Translations under genes and position numbers: made by a program
Assembly (NCBI GenBank): GCA_902531765.1
Contig: CACAFC010000006.1
Location: 1 to 55,575, forward strand
Direction: 5' to 3'
Origin: an uncultured Pelagibacteraceae bacterium
GTDB lineage: Bacteria > Pseudomonadota > Alphaproteobacteria > Pelagibacterales > Pelagibacteraceae
Length of the DNA stretch: 55,575 bases
The notes under the pieces: generated by a model
Seen by the model: only the letters and a program-made list of their open reading frames with translations
The model's database searches: none
What the model was told of the DNA's origin: nothing
In this document: positions 24,041 through 32,834 of the stretch, piece by piece
Layout: each line of letters starts with the position of its first letter
Position numbering within the stretch: position 1 is the first letter of the stretch

Positions 24041-25018
24041 ATGAGCATTCAAGAAGTAGATTTTTCCAAAACTCTTTCAGACGACCAGGTCTATGAATCC
24101 ATTATGTCTCACTATTCTACTCTTAGTAAAGATTGGATATCACATCAATGGAATTGGATGAACAGTGTTTATAGGCCATTTAATGATCACTATAAATATT
24201 TGATAATAATTTCTTTAATTGAAAAGACACTTCAATTTTATGACCAAATGAATATTCAATACTCTTATGATGAATACTACTCGAAATCATATGTTCAAAT
24301 TGATAAGTTTAGCATTACTGAACTTTGTGAAAAATTAGATTTACCTAAAGAAACAATTAGAAGAAAAGTTATAGAGCTTGAAAATGCGGGTGCAATAACA
24401 CGTAATAAAAAAAAAATTACAATTGATAGAAAAGCATTCGACTTTATTAAGCCAACACAACAAATAAAAATTTCATCAAAATATATATATTTAGTTTCTA
24501 AAGCTTTAAATAGAGATAAGGTTTATTCTAAAAAACCTGATCAAAAAATTATTGAAAATATTATAAAAAAAAAATTTTCATTATCATGGAGATGGTTTTA
24601 TAGGATGCAGATACCTTTAATTATAGGATATCACAAATTTTTTCAAGATTTGACAACTTTTCATATTTGGGGAACAATTTGTATGAATCAGGTTTTAAAT
24701 GTTTCAAGCCAATTAAATTCAAGTAATGAAAAATCATCATTAGATTATTTTACTACTAATAATATTCTCATAGAAAATCTTGGAGCAGAAACTGGTATAA
24801 GTGCAATGTCAATTTCTGAAATGACAAAAATCCCCAGAGCAACAATTATTAGAAAGTGTAAATATTTAATAAAAGAAGATTTAATAAAATTAAATAAAAA
24901 AAAACAATATTTGCTAACCAGTATGAATTTTAGAAAAATTTTACCTTATCAAACACAAATTTTTAAATATAAGGCAAAGTTTATTCGTAAAATTTTAAAT
25001 CTTCTTGTAATTTCTTAA
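24041..25018 (+). CDS. Protein with two winged-helix-like HTH segments, putative transcription regulator
   Basis: A 325-residue soluble protein that I cannot place in a named family. It carries two similar HTH segments: about 94-128 (SITELCEKLDLPKETIRRKV followed by IELENAGAITR) and about 257-290 (MSISEMTKIPRATIIRKCKY followed by LIKEDLIKL). Both show the S-I-x-E-[L/M] ... x-P-[K/R]-[E/A]-T-I-x-R-K pattern, so the protein looks like an internal duplication. Tryptophan-rich stretches (WISHQWNWM, WRWFYRMQ) precede the HTH segments and may contact ligand or partner. The gene follows operator-like tandem repeats and diverges from the small membrane-protein pair, so autoregulation and control of that pair are plausible. 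Confidence 0.65.
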   Translation: MSIQEVDFSKTLSDDQVYESIMSHYSTLSKDWISHQWNWMNSVYRPFNDHYKYLIIISLIEKTLQFYDQMNIQYSYDEYYSKSYVQIDKFSITELCEKLDLPKETIRRKVIELENAGAITRNKKKITIDRKAFDFIKPTQQIKISSKYIYLVSKALNRDKVYSKKPDQKIIENIIKKKFSLSWRWFYRMQIPLIIGYHKFFQDLTTFHIWGTICMNQVLNVSSQLNSSNEKSSLDYFTTNNILIENLGAETGISAMSISEMTKIPRATIIRKCKYLIKEDLIKLNKKKQYLLTSMNFRKILPYQTQIFKYKAKFIRKILNLLVIS

Positions 25019-25058
25019 ATTTTCAATAAATTCTTCTCGAATATTTCACAGAGGGGTC

Positions 25059-25910
25059 ATGGGTATAGTAACAACAATAGCGCCGTTTGCGCTAGCTCTT
25101 ATAATGTTAGGGCTTGGGGCGTCATTAACAGTAAAAGATTTCACAAGAGTATTTCAGCATCCAAAAGAATTTTTTGTTGGTTTAATTTGTCAATTAGTTG
25201 TTCTTCCAATTATTGGTTATCTGTTAATAATTATTTTAAAAACTCCAATTGAGCTAGCTTTAGGGGTAATGTTGATTGCAGCTGCACCTGGTGGAGTAAC
25301 ATCAAATGTATTAACTAAATTTGCAGATGGTGATGTCGCACTATCTATATCCCTCACTGCTTTTACTAGTTTAATAAGTATTGTTTCGGTTCCTTATATA
25401 GTTTTTTTATCAATTGATTTATTTGATATCACTTATGTAGAAAAAGAAGTTTCAATGCTTGGTATATCCTTAAAGATGTTTTTTGTAGTTACTGTGCCTG
25501 TAATAATTGGAATGATTATTAGAAAATTTTTTAGTGATTTTATAGAAAATAATATCAAAATTATTGAGAAAGCATCTATAGGATTATTCTCAATTGTTTT
25601 CATTGCTATCTACATTCAAGAATGGGACAGTATCATAATGTTCCTAACTACAGCAGGGACTATTGCTTTAGTTCTTAATATTTCCATGATGATCATAGGC
25701 TTTTACGTGGCAAAATTTTTTGCATCAGGTGTTGCTCAACAAAGATGTATATCTCTTGAATGTGGATTACAAAATGGAACGTTAGCTGTTTTTGTAGGAA
25801 CTCAACTGTTTGGGCAAAACATGACTTACATGGTTCCAACAGCAGCTTATGCTTTGATTATGATGATGACTTCTGTTCTTTTTGTACTTTTCTTAAGAAA
25901 TAGAACTTAA
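25059..25910 (+). CDS. Bile acid:sodium symporter (BASS) family transporter
   Basis: A 283-residue inner-membrane protein with about nine hydrophobic segments. Family features are ALIMLGLGASLTVKDF (about 12-27), LVVLPIIGYLL, the crossover AAAPGGVTSNVLTKFADGDVALSISLT (about 73-99, abbreviated here in two parts: AAAPGGVTSNVLTKFA and DVALSISLT) and the C-terminal LECGLQNGTLAVFVG with the sodium-site E/Q region. BASS proteins import organic acids with sodium; bacterial members take up keto acids, pantoate or unknown anions. It is preceded by the ribosome site AGAGGGG and overlaps the convergent demethylase gene by 4 bp. Its neighbours suggest an organic-acid substrate linked with sulfonate or methylamine metabolism, but this is inference. 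Confidence 0.88.
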   Translation: MGIVTTIAPFALALIMLGLGASLTVKDFTRVFQHPKEFFVGLICQLVVLPIIGYLLIIILKTPIELALGVMLIAAAPGGVTSNVLTKFADGDVALSISLTAFTSLISIVSVPYIVFLSIDLFDITYVEKEVSMLGISLKMFFVVTVPVIIGMIIRKFFSDFIENNIKIIEKASIGLFSIVFIAIYIQEWDSIIMFLTTAGTIALVLNISMMIIGFYVAKFFASGVAQQRCISLECGLQNGTLAVFVGTQLFGQNMTYMVPTAAYALIMMMTSVLFVLFLRNRT

Positions 25911-28351
25911 TTATTTTTAAAATTAGTTTGTTTTAAAGGTTTGATAATTATCTCTATTGTATATTTTTTTTTCTCTACTTCAATGAATAGATCTTTTTTG
26001 TGAAGTTCGTCATTTGAAATATCGTTATTGATATAACCAAATGCTAAATTTTTTTTAAAATTAAAAGAATAATTGCCTGATGTTGATCTACCTATAATGT
26101 TATTTTCTAAATATATAGGCTCATCATGAAGCAATAATGGTTCACCTGGCTTACTATCTTTTAAAGTAAACATTGCAAATCTACTTTTAATTTTTTCTTT
26201 TTTAATTTTTTCCAATGCTTTTTTACCAATAAATTCATCCTCTTTTTTAGAACTTATTGTGAAAGATAAACCTGCTTGGTATTGATTTTCTTCTGGTGAA
26301 ATATCATGGCCCCAATGTAAAAATCCACTCTCCATTCGCATAATATCCATGGCATGCATACCACAATTCGAAAGGTTAAAATCTTTACCTTTATCAATCA
26401 ACAATTCATAAATTTTTTTAGCGTCTTTAGATCTTGCAAATAGTTCAAAGCCTAATTCACCAACATATGACAATCTTTGAGTCCAAATTTTAATCCCTTC
26501 AATTGAAATATATTTTGCTGTGCCAAATCTAAATTCATCATTTTCGAAATCGTCTTTTGAAATTGATTTCATTAAAGCTCTACTCTTTGGTCCAAACACA
26601 CCAAATACACAAAAATCATCTGTAACGTCTTTTAACTCTATATCTTTTGCGAGATATTTTTTTATGTGAAATTTGTCTCTCTCCCTTGTGGCCGCAGAGC
26701 TTATTATTCTAAAATGATCTTTTTCGATACAAACGACTGTTAAATCTGTTTCAATACCACCGTCAGGATTTAACATATGTGTATAAATACATTTGCCAAC
26801 TTCATTTTTAATATTTGCCGTACAAATTTTTTGCAATTCCGTATGAGCTTTATCAGATTTAATCTCAAATTTAGAAAAAGGAGTTAAATCAAATAAACCA
26901 ACATTCTTGACGGTATTATTTGTTTCGTATTCCGCTGAAGGATACCAATTTTGGTAATTATAACTGTATTCGTATTCCGTTTTTTCTCCATCCAAAGCAA
27001 ACCACATAGGTCTTTCATATCCTCCTGACACACCAAAACAAGCACCAAAACTTTTTAACTCATCGTGATATGGAAGGGTTTTTACATTTCTTGAGGTTTT
27101 ATGTTGTTTAAACGGCCAATGCATTCCATATAAATCTCCTAAAGATTCGGTAATTCTTTTTTTAATAAAACTTAGATCAGAATGAAATTTTTGAAATCTT
27201 TTAATGTCATAACAAAAAATATCTTCGTTAATATGTCCATTGATCAACCATTCAGCAGTAACTTTACCAACTCCTCCTCCACTTCCAATTCCAATACTGT
27301 TTAAACCACAGCATACAAAAAAGTTTTTTATTTCAGGCACCTCTCCTAATAGTGTATTTGTATCTGGAGTAAATGACTCTGGACCTGAAAAAAATTTTCT
27401 AATTCCTGCTGTTTCTAAAACTGGAAATCTTTTTATTGCAGTAGCTAAATAAGGTTCAAAATGCTCAAAATTTTCTTGAAATTCTCCAAAAGAAAAATCC
27501 TCTGGAACTTTATTAATTTTATCCCAAGCTGGAATAGACTGAGACTCAAATATACCAACTAATATTTTTCCTGCGTCTTCTTTAATATAAGTCCTATTAT
27601 CAAAATCTCTTATCACTGGTAAAGTTTTAGAAAGATTTTCGATTGGCTCAGTAATTATATAAAAATGTTCTGCTGGATAAAGAGGAATACTTACTCCAGC
27701 TTTTTCTCCAATTTGACGTGACCACATTCCTGAAGCCAAAACTATATACTCACAATCAATTTTTTGGCCATTTACTTTTACTCCAGAAATTTTTCCATTC
27801 TTTGTAAAAATTTCATCAACAGGAGATTGTTCAAAAATTTTTGCTCCTTCCATTCTGGCTGCTTTTGCTAACATATGTGTTACTCCTGATGGATCTGCAG
27901 CACCATCACCTGGCATTAAAATTCCTCCTAAAACTTCATCGGTATTTACAATTGGATAATCTTTTTTAATTTGATCTTTATCTAAAATTCTTACATCAAC
28001 ATCAAAGAGCTGAGCTGTGGTTGCTTGTCTTTGAAGTTCTTGCCATCTACCTTTATTCTCAGCAATTGAAAGTGCACCGTTCAATCTTAATCCAGCTGAA
28101 TGATCAACTTTTTTTTCAAGTTCTTTATATAGATCTAAAGTATATTTTCTAATTTTGGTAATTGCTGCTGAGGGACCTAATTGACTTACTAATCCTGCTG
28201 CATGCCAGGTTGTCCCTGAAGTTAACTGATCTCTTTCTAAAAGAATTGTATCTTTCCAACCAAATTTAGCTAAATGATAAGCGACTGAACAACCTACCAC
28301 TCCACCTCCTATAACAACAACTTTAGTGCTATTTGGAAGTTTTTTTTCCAT
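25907..28351 (-). CDS. Dimethylglycine/sarcosine dehydrogenase-type FAD oxidoreductase with GcvT domain
   Basis: An 814-residue protein of normal length for the dimethylglycine dehydrogenase family. Domains: FAD-binding DAO domain (about 8-370) with VVVIGGGVVGCSVAYHLA and the flavin-attachment H50 in TTWHAAGL; the FAO middle domain (about 375-430); the GcvT aminomethyltransferase-like domains (about 440-810), which bind tetrahydrofolate and channel formaldehyde. It demethylates an N-methyl amino compound and gives 5,10-methylene-THF. Last of a leftward operon with alanine dehydrogenase and an omega-aminotransferase divergent from tauABC, so besides dimethylglycine the substrate could be N-methyl- or N,N-dimethyltaurine (hypothesis). 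Confidence 0.88.
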   Translation of the reverse strand: MEKKLPNSTKVVVIGGGVVGCSVAYHLAKFGWKDTILLERDQLTSGTTWHAAGLVSQLGPSAAITKIRKYTLDLYKELEKKVDHSAGLRLNGALSIAENKGRWQELQRQATTAQLFDVDVRILDKDQIKKDYPIVNTDEVLGGILMPGDGAADPSGVTHMLAKAARMEGAKIFEQSPVDEIFTKNGKISGVKVNGQKIDCEYIVLASGMWSRQIGEKAGVSIPLYPAEHFYIITEPIENLSKTLPVIRDFDNRTYIKEDAGKILVGIFESQSIPAWDKINKVPEDFSFGEFQENFEHFEPYLATAIKRFPVLETAGIRKFFSGPESFTPDTNTLLGEVPEIKNFFVCCGLNSIGIGSGGGVGKVTAEWLINGHINEDIFCYDIKRFQKFHSDLSFIKKRITESLGDLYGMHWPFKQHKTSRNVKTLPYHDELKSFGACFGVSGGYERPMWFALDGEKTEYEYSYNYQNWYPSAEYETNNTVKNVGLFDLTPFSKFEIKSDKAHTELQKICTANIKNEVGKCIYTHMLNPDGGIETDLTVVCIEKDHFRIISSAATRERDKFHIKKYLAKDIELKDVTDDFCVFGVFGPKSRALMKSISKDDFENDEFRFGTAKYISIEGIKIWTQRLSYVGELGFELFARSKDAKKIYELLIDKGKDFNLSNCGMHAMDIMRMESGFLHWGHDISPEENQYQAGLSFTISSKKEDEFIGKKALEKIKKEKIKSRFAMFTLKDSKPGEPLLLHDEPIYLENNIIGRSTSGNYSFNFKKNLAFGYINNDISNDELHKKDLFIEVEKKKYTIEIIIKPLKQTNFKNN

Positions 28352-28355
28352 TTAA

Positions 28356-29474
28356 TTAATTTTTGATTGCATCTCCTGGGTTAACATATTCATGTCCAAA
28401 AACATCTGCAACAGCTTTATAAGTCACATGACCCTTATGAACATTTAATCCTGCTAAAAAGTTTTTATCTTCACTAAGAGCTTTTTGATAACCTCTATTG
28501 GCTAATTTGACTAAATAAGGAAGTGTTACTTTGTTTAATGCGATAGTTGATGTTCTAGGAACCCCTCCTGGCATGTTAGCCACACAATAGTGAACAACAT
28601 TATCAACTATAAAAGTTGGATTATTAAAAGTTGTTGGTTTACTTGTTTCTACACAACCACCTTGATCAATTGCAACGTCAACAATAACAGAGCCTCTTTT
28701 CATCAATTTTAACATATCTTTAGTGACTAATTTAGGCGCCTCTGCTCCGGGGATTAAAACTCCTCCTACTATTAAATCTGCTTCAGCTACTAACTTTTTT
28801 AAATCTATCTTATCACTTTGTTCTGGAATAATTTTATCTCCAAACATTTCAACTAATTGTTTTAGTCTTGCTTCTGATTTATCTACAACATGAACTTTTG
28901 CCTTCATACCAGTTGCTATAGTTGCAGCATTTTCTCCTACTACACCTCCACCTAAAATTAAAACATTCGCTGGTTCACCACCAGGAGCTCCACCCAATAA
29001 TACTCCTCTACCTTTTTGGTTTTTTTCTAAACAATGTGCTCCAGCTTGAACTGACATACGTCCTGCTACGGCACTCATAGGTGCAAGCAAAGGAAGCCTT
29101 CCATTATCGTCGGTAATAGTTTCATAAGCTATATTAATACTTTTTGATTTTACCAAACCCTCTGTCAATTCTTTTGCAGCAGCCAAATGTAAATAAGTGT
29201 ATACGATTTGATTTTCTTTAATCATTTCAACCTCAACTTTTTGAGGTTCTTTAACTTTAACAATTATTTCAGCGTCATTAAAAATATCAGTGGCTTTTTC
29301 AATAATTTTAGCACCAGCATTTTTGTACTGATCATTGTCGAAACCTGCTTCAAAGCCTCCATTGTTTTCTACTAATACTTCATGCCCCTCAGTGACAAGA
29401 GTTTTTACACTATCTGGGGTTAAGCCTATTCTATTTTCTTGAGGTTTAATTTCTTTAGGTACGCCAATTCTCAT
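28356..29474 (-). CDS. ald: Alanine dehydrogenase
   Basis: A 372-residue enzyme with the family N-terminus MRIGVPKEIKPQENRIGLTP, the VKVKEPQ and YLHLAA catalytic blocks (Lys about 74, His about 96), and a Rossmann domain with LGGGVVGENAATIATGMKA (about 175-193). It oxidises L-alanine to pyruvate and ammonium with NAD. Between the aminotransferase (9 bp upstream) and the demethylase (4 bp downstream) it would regenerate the pyruvate used as amino acceptor, the arrangement known for taurine dissimilation through Tpa and Ald. Confidence 0.95.
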   Translation of the reverse strand: MRIGVPKEIKPQENRIGLTPDSVKTLVTEGHEVLVENNGGFEAGFDNDQYKNAGAKIIEKATDIFNDAEIIVKVKEPQKVEVEMIKENQIVYTYLHLAAAKELTEGLVKSKSINIAYETITDDNGRLPLLAPMSAVAGRMSVQAGAHCLEKNQKGRGVLLGGAPGGEPANVLILGGGVVGENAATIATGMKAKVHVVDKSEARLKQLVEMFGDKIIPEQSDKIDLKKLVAEADLIVGGVLIPGAEAPKLVTKDMLKLMKRGSVIVDVAIDQGGCVETSKPTTFNNPTFIVDNVVHYCVANMPGGVPRTSTIALNKVTLPYLVKLANRGYQKALSEDKNFLAGLNVHKGHVTYKAVADVFGHEYVNPGDAIKN

Positions 29475-29483
29475 TAACGAAAT

Positions 29484-30830
29484 TTAATTCTTTTTACTTT
29501 TTGCGTAATTAGTTATTCCGGTTCTTAATTTTTCGATAATTTCATCAATATGTTTTTTTTCACAAATAAACATCGGTGCTATAATTAAACAATCACCTGT
29601 AGCTTTGAAATTTACTCCAGCATCATAACAATGTTTAAAGGTAGCTAAGCCTGCTTTACCAGGTTTACCATCAGTTTTAATATCTATACCACCCATCATT
29701 CCATAGCCTCTGATGTTATCCACTACATCAATATCTTTTAGAGAAAATAGACCTTCCTGGAAGTAAGGAGCAAGTTCCTTTGCTCTATTGAAAATATCCT
29801 CTTTTTCAAAAATATCTTGAACAGCTAATGCTGCAGCAACAGAAACTGGTATTCCTGAATAAGTGTAACCATGAAATAATTCTATCGCACCTTTTGGAGA
29901 ATTATCCATAACTGCATCATAAATTTCTTCTTTACAAGCAACTACACCAAATGGAACTATTCCATTAGTTGTTGCTTTTGCCATAGTCATTATGTCAGGT
30001 GTTACACCAAACTCTTGAGCTCCAAAAGCTGAACCAGTTCTTCCCCATCCGGTAATAACTTCATCGAAAATCAAAAGTATTTTATGTTTGTCACAAAGTT
30101 CTCTTAATCTTTGTAAATATCCAACTGGTGGAACTAAAGTTCCTGTTGAACCAGCAATTGGCTCAACAATGCAGGCTGCAATATTTTCTGAACCAAAATT
30201 AGTACAAATTCTTTCTAGGTCATTAGCAATTTCAGCGCCTGTTTCAGGTTGGCCTGATATAAATTTATGTTCATCTAAATGTGTATGTCTCATATGAACA
30301 ACACCTGGCATCAAAACACTTGCATAAGCTTTGACATTATTAATCATACCACCTACTGATGTTGCTCCAATATTCATCCCATGATACGCACGTTCTCTTC
30401 CAACAAATCTAAATCTTTGTCCCTCGCCTCTCGCTTTATGGTAAGCAATACTAATTTTGATCGCTGTTTCAACTGCAGTAGATCCACAAATTGTATAAAA
30501 AATTTTATTTAAATTTCCTGGTGTATGTTTTGAAATTCTAGTTGCTAATTCAAAAGATCCACCAAATCCTTGTTGGAAGGGTTGACAATAATCTAAAGTT
30601 TGTAATTGATTTGTTATTGCTTCAATAATTTCTTTTCTACCATGTCCTAAAGGATTGCAGAATAATCCTGAGCTTGCATCAATTTGAGTTTTACCTTGGT
30701 GATTTTTTAAATATACACCTTTTGCCTCCACTATAAGTTTTGGATTTTCTTTAAAATCTTTATTAGATGTAAATGGCATCCAATGTTCATTTAAAGAATT
30801 AGGTACAGATGTTCTTTTTTCTGAACTCAT
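29484..30830 (-). CDS. Omega-amino acid:pyruvate aminotransferase (taurine/beta-alanine type, class III)
   Basis: A 448-residue class III PLP aminotransferase. The N-terminal LNEHWMPFTSNKDFKENPKL and GRERAYHGMNIGATSVGGM blocks are typical of beta-alanine/omega-amino acid:pyruvate enzymes; LIFDEVITGWGRTG holds the PLP-binding Asp, and the Schiff-base Lys is in TMAKATTNG. Likely reaction here: taurine (or beta-alanine, hypotaurine) plus pyruvate to sulfoacetaldehyde (or the corresponding semialdehyde) and alanine. It heads the leftward operon with ald and the demethylase and diverges from tauABC, which supports taurine as the physiological substrate. Confidence 0.85.
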   Translation of the reverse strand: MSSEKRTSVPNSLNEHWMPFTSNKDFKENPKLIVEAKGVYLKNHQGKTQIDASSGLFCNPLGHGRKEIIEAITNQLQTLDYCQPFQQGFGGSFELATRISKHTPGNLNKIFYTICGSTAVETAIKISIAYHKARGEGQRFRFVGRERAYHGMNIGATSVGGMINNVKAYASVLMPGVVHMRHTHLDEHKFISGQPETGAEIANDLERICTNFGSENIAACIVEPIAGSTGTLVPPVGYLQRLRELCDKHKILLIFDEVITGWGRTGSAFGAQEFGVTPDIMTMAKATTNGIVPFGVVACKEEIYDAVMDNSPKGAIELFHGYTYSGIPVSVAAALAVQDIFEKEDIFNRAKELAPYFQEGLFSLKDIDVVDNIRGYGMMGGIDIKTDGKPGKAGLATFKHCYDAGVNFKATGDCLIIAPMFICEKKHIDEIIEKLRTGITNYAKSKKN

Positions 30831-30873
30831 ATTAAAATTTTATAATTGGTTAATTAATGAATCCTTAGACTAA

Positions 30874-30919
30874 TTAAGTCCAATAAACCACCAAAATAAT
30901 TGTCACAACTTTAAGTTGT
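30874..30919. promoter_or_regulatory. Candidate operators in the aminotransferase-tauA divergent region
   Basis: TTAAGTCCA at 30874-30882 matches nine of ten positions of the reverse complement of the TauR-type element CTGGACTTAA (recalled from the Rhodobacter literature), and ACAACTT-T-AAGTTGT at 30905-30919 is a perfect 7-1-7 palindrome. No tauR gene is in the window. Inference only. Confidence 0.3.
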
Positions 30920-31006
30920 ATAACTAGAATGAGCATTTTTTTGTTTTACATATAGGTCAATTTAATCTTAAAATTGAAACTTATAAATAAACAAGGAAGA
31001 GGAAAA

Positions 31007-31948
31007 ATGAAAAAAATAATTAGTTTTATTCTTGGATGTTTTGTAGCTCTTAATCTTTCAATTTCAGTTGCTAATTCTGCAGCTAATGAAGTTAGAGTTG
31101 CATATTTCTTAGAGTGGCCAAGCCCAAATCTAGAGGATATGATGAAGAAAAACTTCGCTAAAGCTCTAGGGGTTCCTGTTAAGTGGACAAACTTCACTAA
31201 CGGTGGTGCAATGACTGATGCTATGTTAGCGGGAGATATTGATATCTCTTACTCTCAAGGTTTAGTTCCATTCATTAATGCTGTTAAATCAAAAGCTCCT
31301 ATCAAACTTGTAGATGTAGCTATGGAATACGGAATGGGTGGTACAACATGTGTAACATCTAATGCTTCTGGTATAACAAAAGCTAATGCTACTGAGCTTG
31401 AAGGTAAAAAAGTTGCTGTTCCACTAGGTACAATGGCTGAATACGTTTTTGATGAAAGTATGAAAGTTGTTGGTGCGGACAGAAAAAAAATGGATATCAT
31501 TCAAATGGACCCTGAAGAAGGTGCTGCTGCTTTAGTAAGTGGTGATGTTGTAATGGCATGTTTATTTGGTGGTAACTCAATTAAAGCTGCAACTGCAGTT
31601 GGATCTAGATTACTTACAGTTCAAGAAGCTAGAGATGCAGGTATCTTAGGTATCGATATTACTTCAGTGACTACAAAGTTTATGAAGGAAAATCCAGGTA
31701 TGCTAAGAACTTTTATTGAAGTAACTCACGAAGCTAATGCGAGATATAGAGCTGGTAAAAGCGATATGAACTCAATGTCAAAAGCTTCTGAAATGAAAGT
31801 TGCTGATATGAAAGAAACTTTAAGTGGCTTTAAGTTTCTAACACCTGAGGAAACTAAACAATCTATGGAAAGTGGAAATCTTGATGCATTCTTAAAAGGA
31901 ATGGGAACACCAAGAGGAAACGTAGATACAAGTTTCTTACCTTTATAA
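31007..31948 (+). CDS. tauA: Taurine-type ABC transporter substrate-binding protein
   Basis: The start at 31007 is chosen over the in-frame ATG at 30974: AGGAAGAGG lies just before it and the product then opens with a signal peptide (MKKIISFILGCFVALNLSIS...NSA, about 1-24). The 313-residue protein follows the TauA/SsuA periplasmic pattern: VRVAYFLEWPSPNLEDMM, a DAMLAGDIDISYSQG ligand segment and ELEGKKVAVPLGTMAEYVF, then DMDPEEGAAALVSGDV-like hinge region. It captures taurine or a related sulfonate in the periplasm. First gene of the rightward operon; a strong terminator-like hairpin separates it from tauB, which would favour high tauA expression. Confidence 0.88.
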   Translation: MKKIISFILGCFVALNLSISVANSAANEVRVAYFLEWPSPNLEDMMKKNFAKALGVPVKWTNFTNGGAMTDAMLAGDIDISYSQGLVPFINAVKSKAPIKLVDVAMEYGMGGTTCVTSNASGITKANATELEGKKVAVPLGTMAEYVFDESMKVVGADRKKMDIIQMDPEEGAAALVSGDVVMACLFGGNSIKAATAVGSRLLTVQEARDAGILGIDITSVTTKFMKENPGMLRTFIEVTHEANARYRAGKSDMNSMSKASEMKVADMKETLSGFKFLTPEETKQSMESGNLDAFLKGMGTPRGNVDTSFLPL

Positions 31949-31969
31949 TCTAAGGGTAATTTAAATTTT

Positions 31970-32009
31970 AATAGGCGCCAATTGTAATAAATTGGTGCCT
32001 ATTTTTTTA
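31970..32009 (+). terminator. Strong stem-loop with T-run between tauA and tauB
   Basis: AATAGGCGCCAATT (31970-31983) pairs along 14 positions (one G-T) with AATTGGTGCCTATT (31990-32003) around a 6-base loop, followed by a T-run to 32009. It fits a Rho-independent (partial) terminator that leaves tauA in molar excess over the membrane components. Confidence 0.85.
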
Positions 32010-32036
32010 TTAAAAATTCAAATATAAAGCTTCTTT

Positions 32037-32834
32037 ATGAGTGATTTAATTTCACAAAATCTAAACATGATTTTTAAAACTCCTAAAGGAGAAACTGTTC
32101 ATGCATTAAAAGATTTAAATTTTACTCTTAAAAAAGGAGAACTTCTCACTGTTCTTGGGCCGTCTGGTTGTGGAAAGACTACATTATTAAATATTACTGC
32201 AGGATTTATTAGACCAACTTCAGGAAGTATTACTTTAAATAATAAAGAAATTGATGGACCAGGAGTTGAACGGGGAATGGTTTTTCAACAAGGTGCTCTG
32301 TTTGAATGGCTAACAGTTGCTGAAAATGTCAACTTTGGATTAAGAATGAAAAAAGAAGATCCAATTGAAACTCAGAAAAAAGTTGATGAATGGTTAGAGA
32401 TTGTTGGATTAAAAGGTTTTGGAAATACTCCAACTTATCAGCTATCTGGAGGAATGCAGCAAAGAGTTGCTCTTGCAAGGTGTCTAATCAATAATCCAGA
32501 TTTGATTTTAATGGATGAACCATTAGGAGCACTTGATGCTCTTACAAGAGAAAAAATGCAGTCCCTAGTTTTAAAAATTTGGAAAGAAACTGGTAAAACA
32601 ATTATTCTTATTACTCACTCGGTTGAAGAAGCCTTACTTCTAGGTGAAAGATTATATGTGATGGCTCCAAGACCAGGAAGGATACATAAAGAATATAATC
32701 TTCCATTCGCTTCAATGGGATTAAAAGAAGACCTGAGGGAAATTAAAAAAAACAAAGAGTTTTCTCAAAAACGAGAGGAAATCCTTGAAATGATCTGGAA
32801 CATGGAAGAGGAAATTATGGGAAAAGATAATTAA
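32037..32834 (+). CDS. tauB: Taurine-type ABC transporter ATP-binding protein
   Basis: A 265-residue ATPase with Walker A GPSGCGKTT (about 41-49), Q-loop in GMVFQQGALFEW, the signature LSGGMQQRVALARC (about 139-152), Walker B LILMDEPLGALD and the H-loop ILITHSVEEA. The FQQGALFEWLTVAENV sequence is characteristic of the TauB/SsuB/nitrate group. It drives import together with TauA and TauC. It ends directly before tauC (no gap). Confidence 0.93.
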   Translation: MSDLISQNLNMIFKTPKGETVHALKDLNFTLKKGELLTVLGPSGCGKTTLLNITAGFIRPTSGSITLNNKEIDGPGVERGMVFQQGALFEWLTVAENVNFGLRMKKEDPIETQKKVDEWLEIVGLKGFGNTPTYQLSGGMQQRVALARCLINNPDLILMDEPLGALDALTREKMQSLVLKIWKETGKTIILITHSVEEALLLGERLYVMAPRPGRIHKEYNLPFASMGLKEDLREIKKNKEFSQKREEILEMIWNMEEEIMGKDN

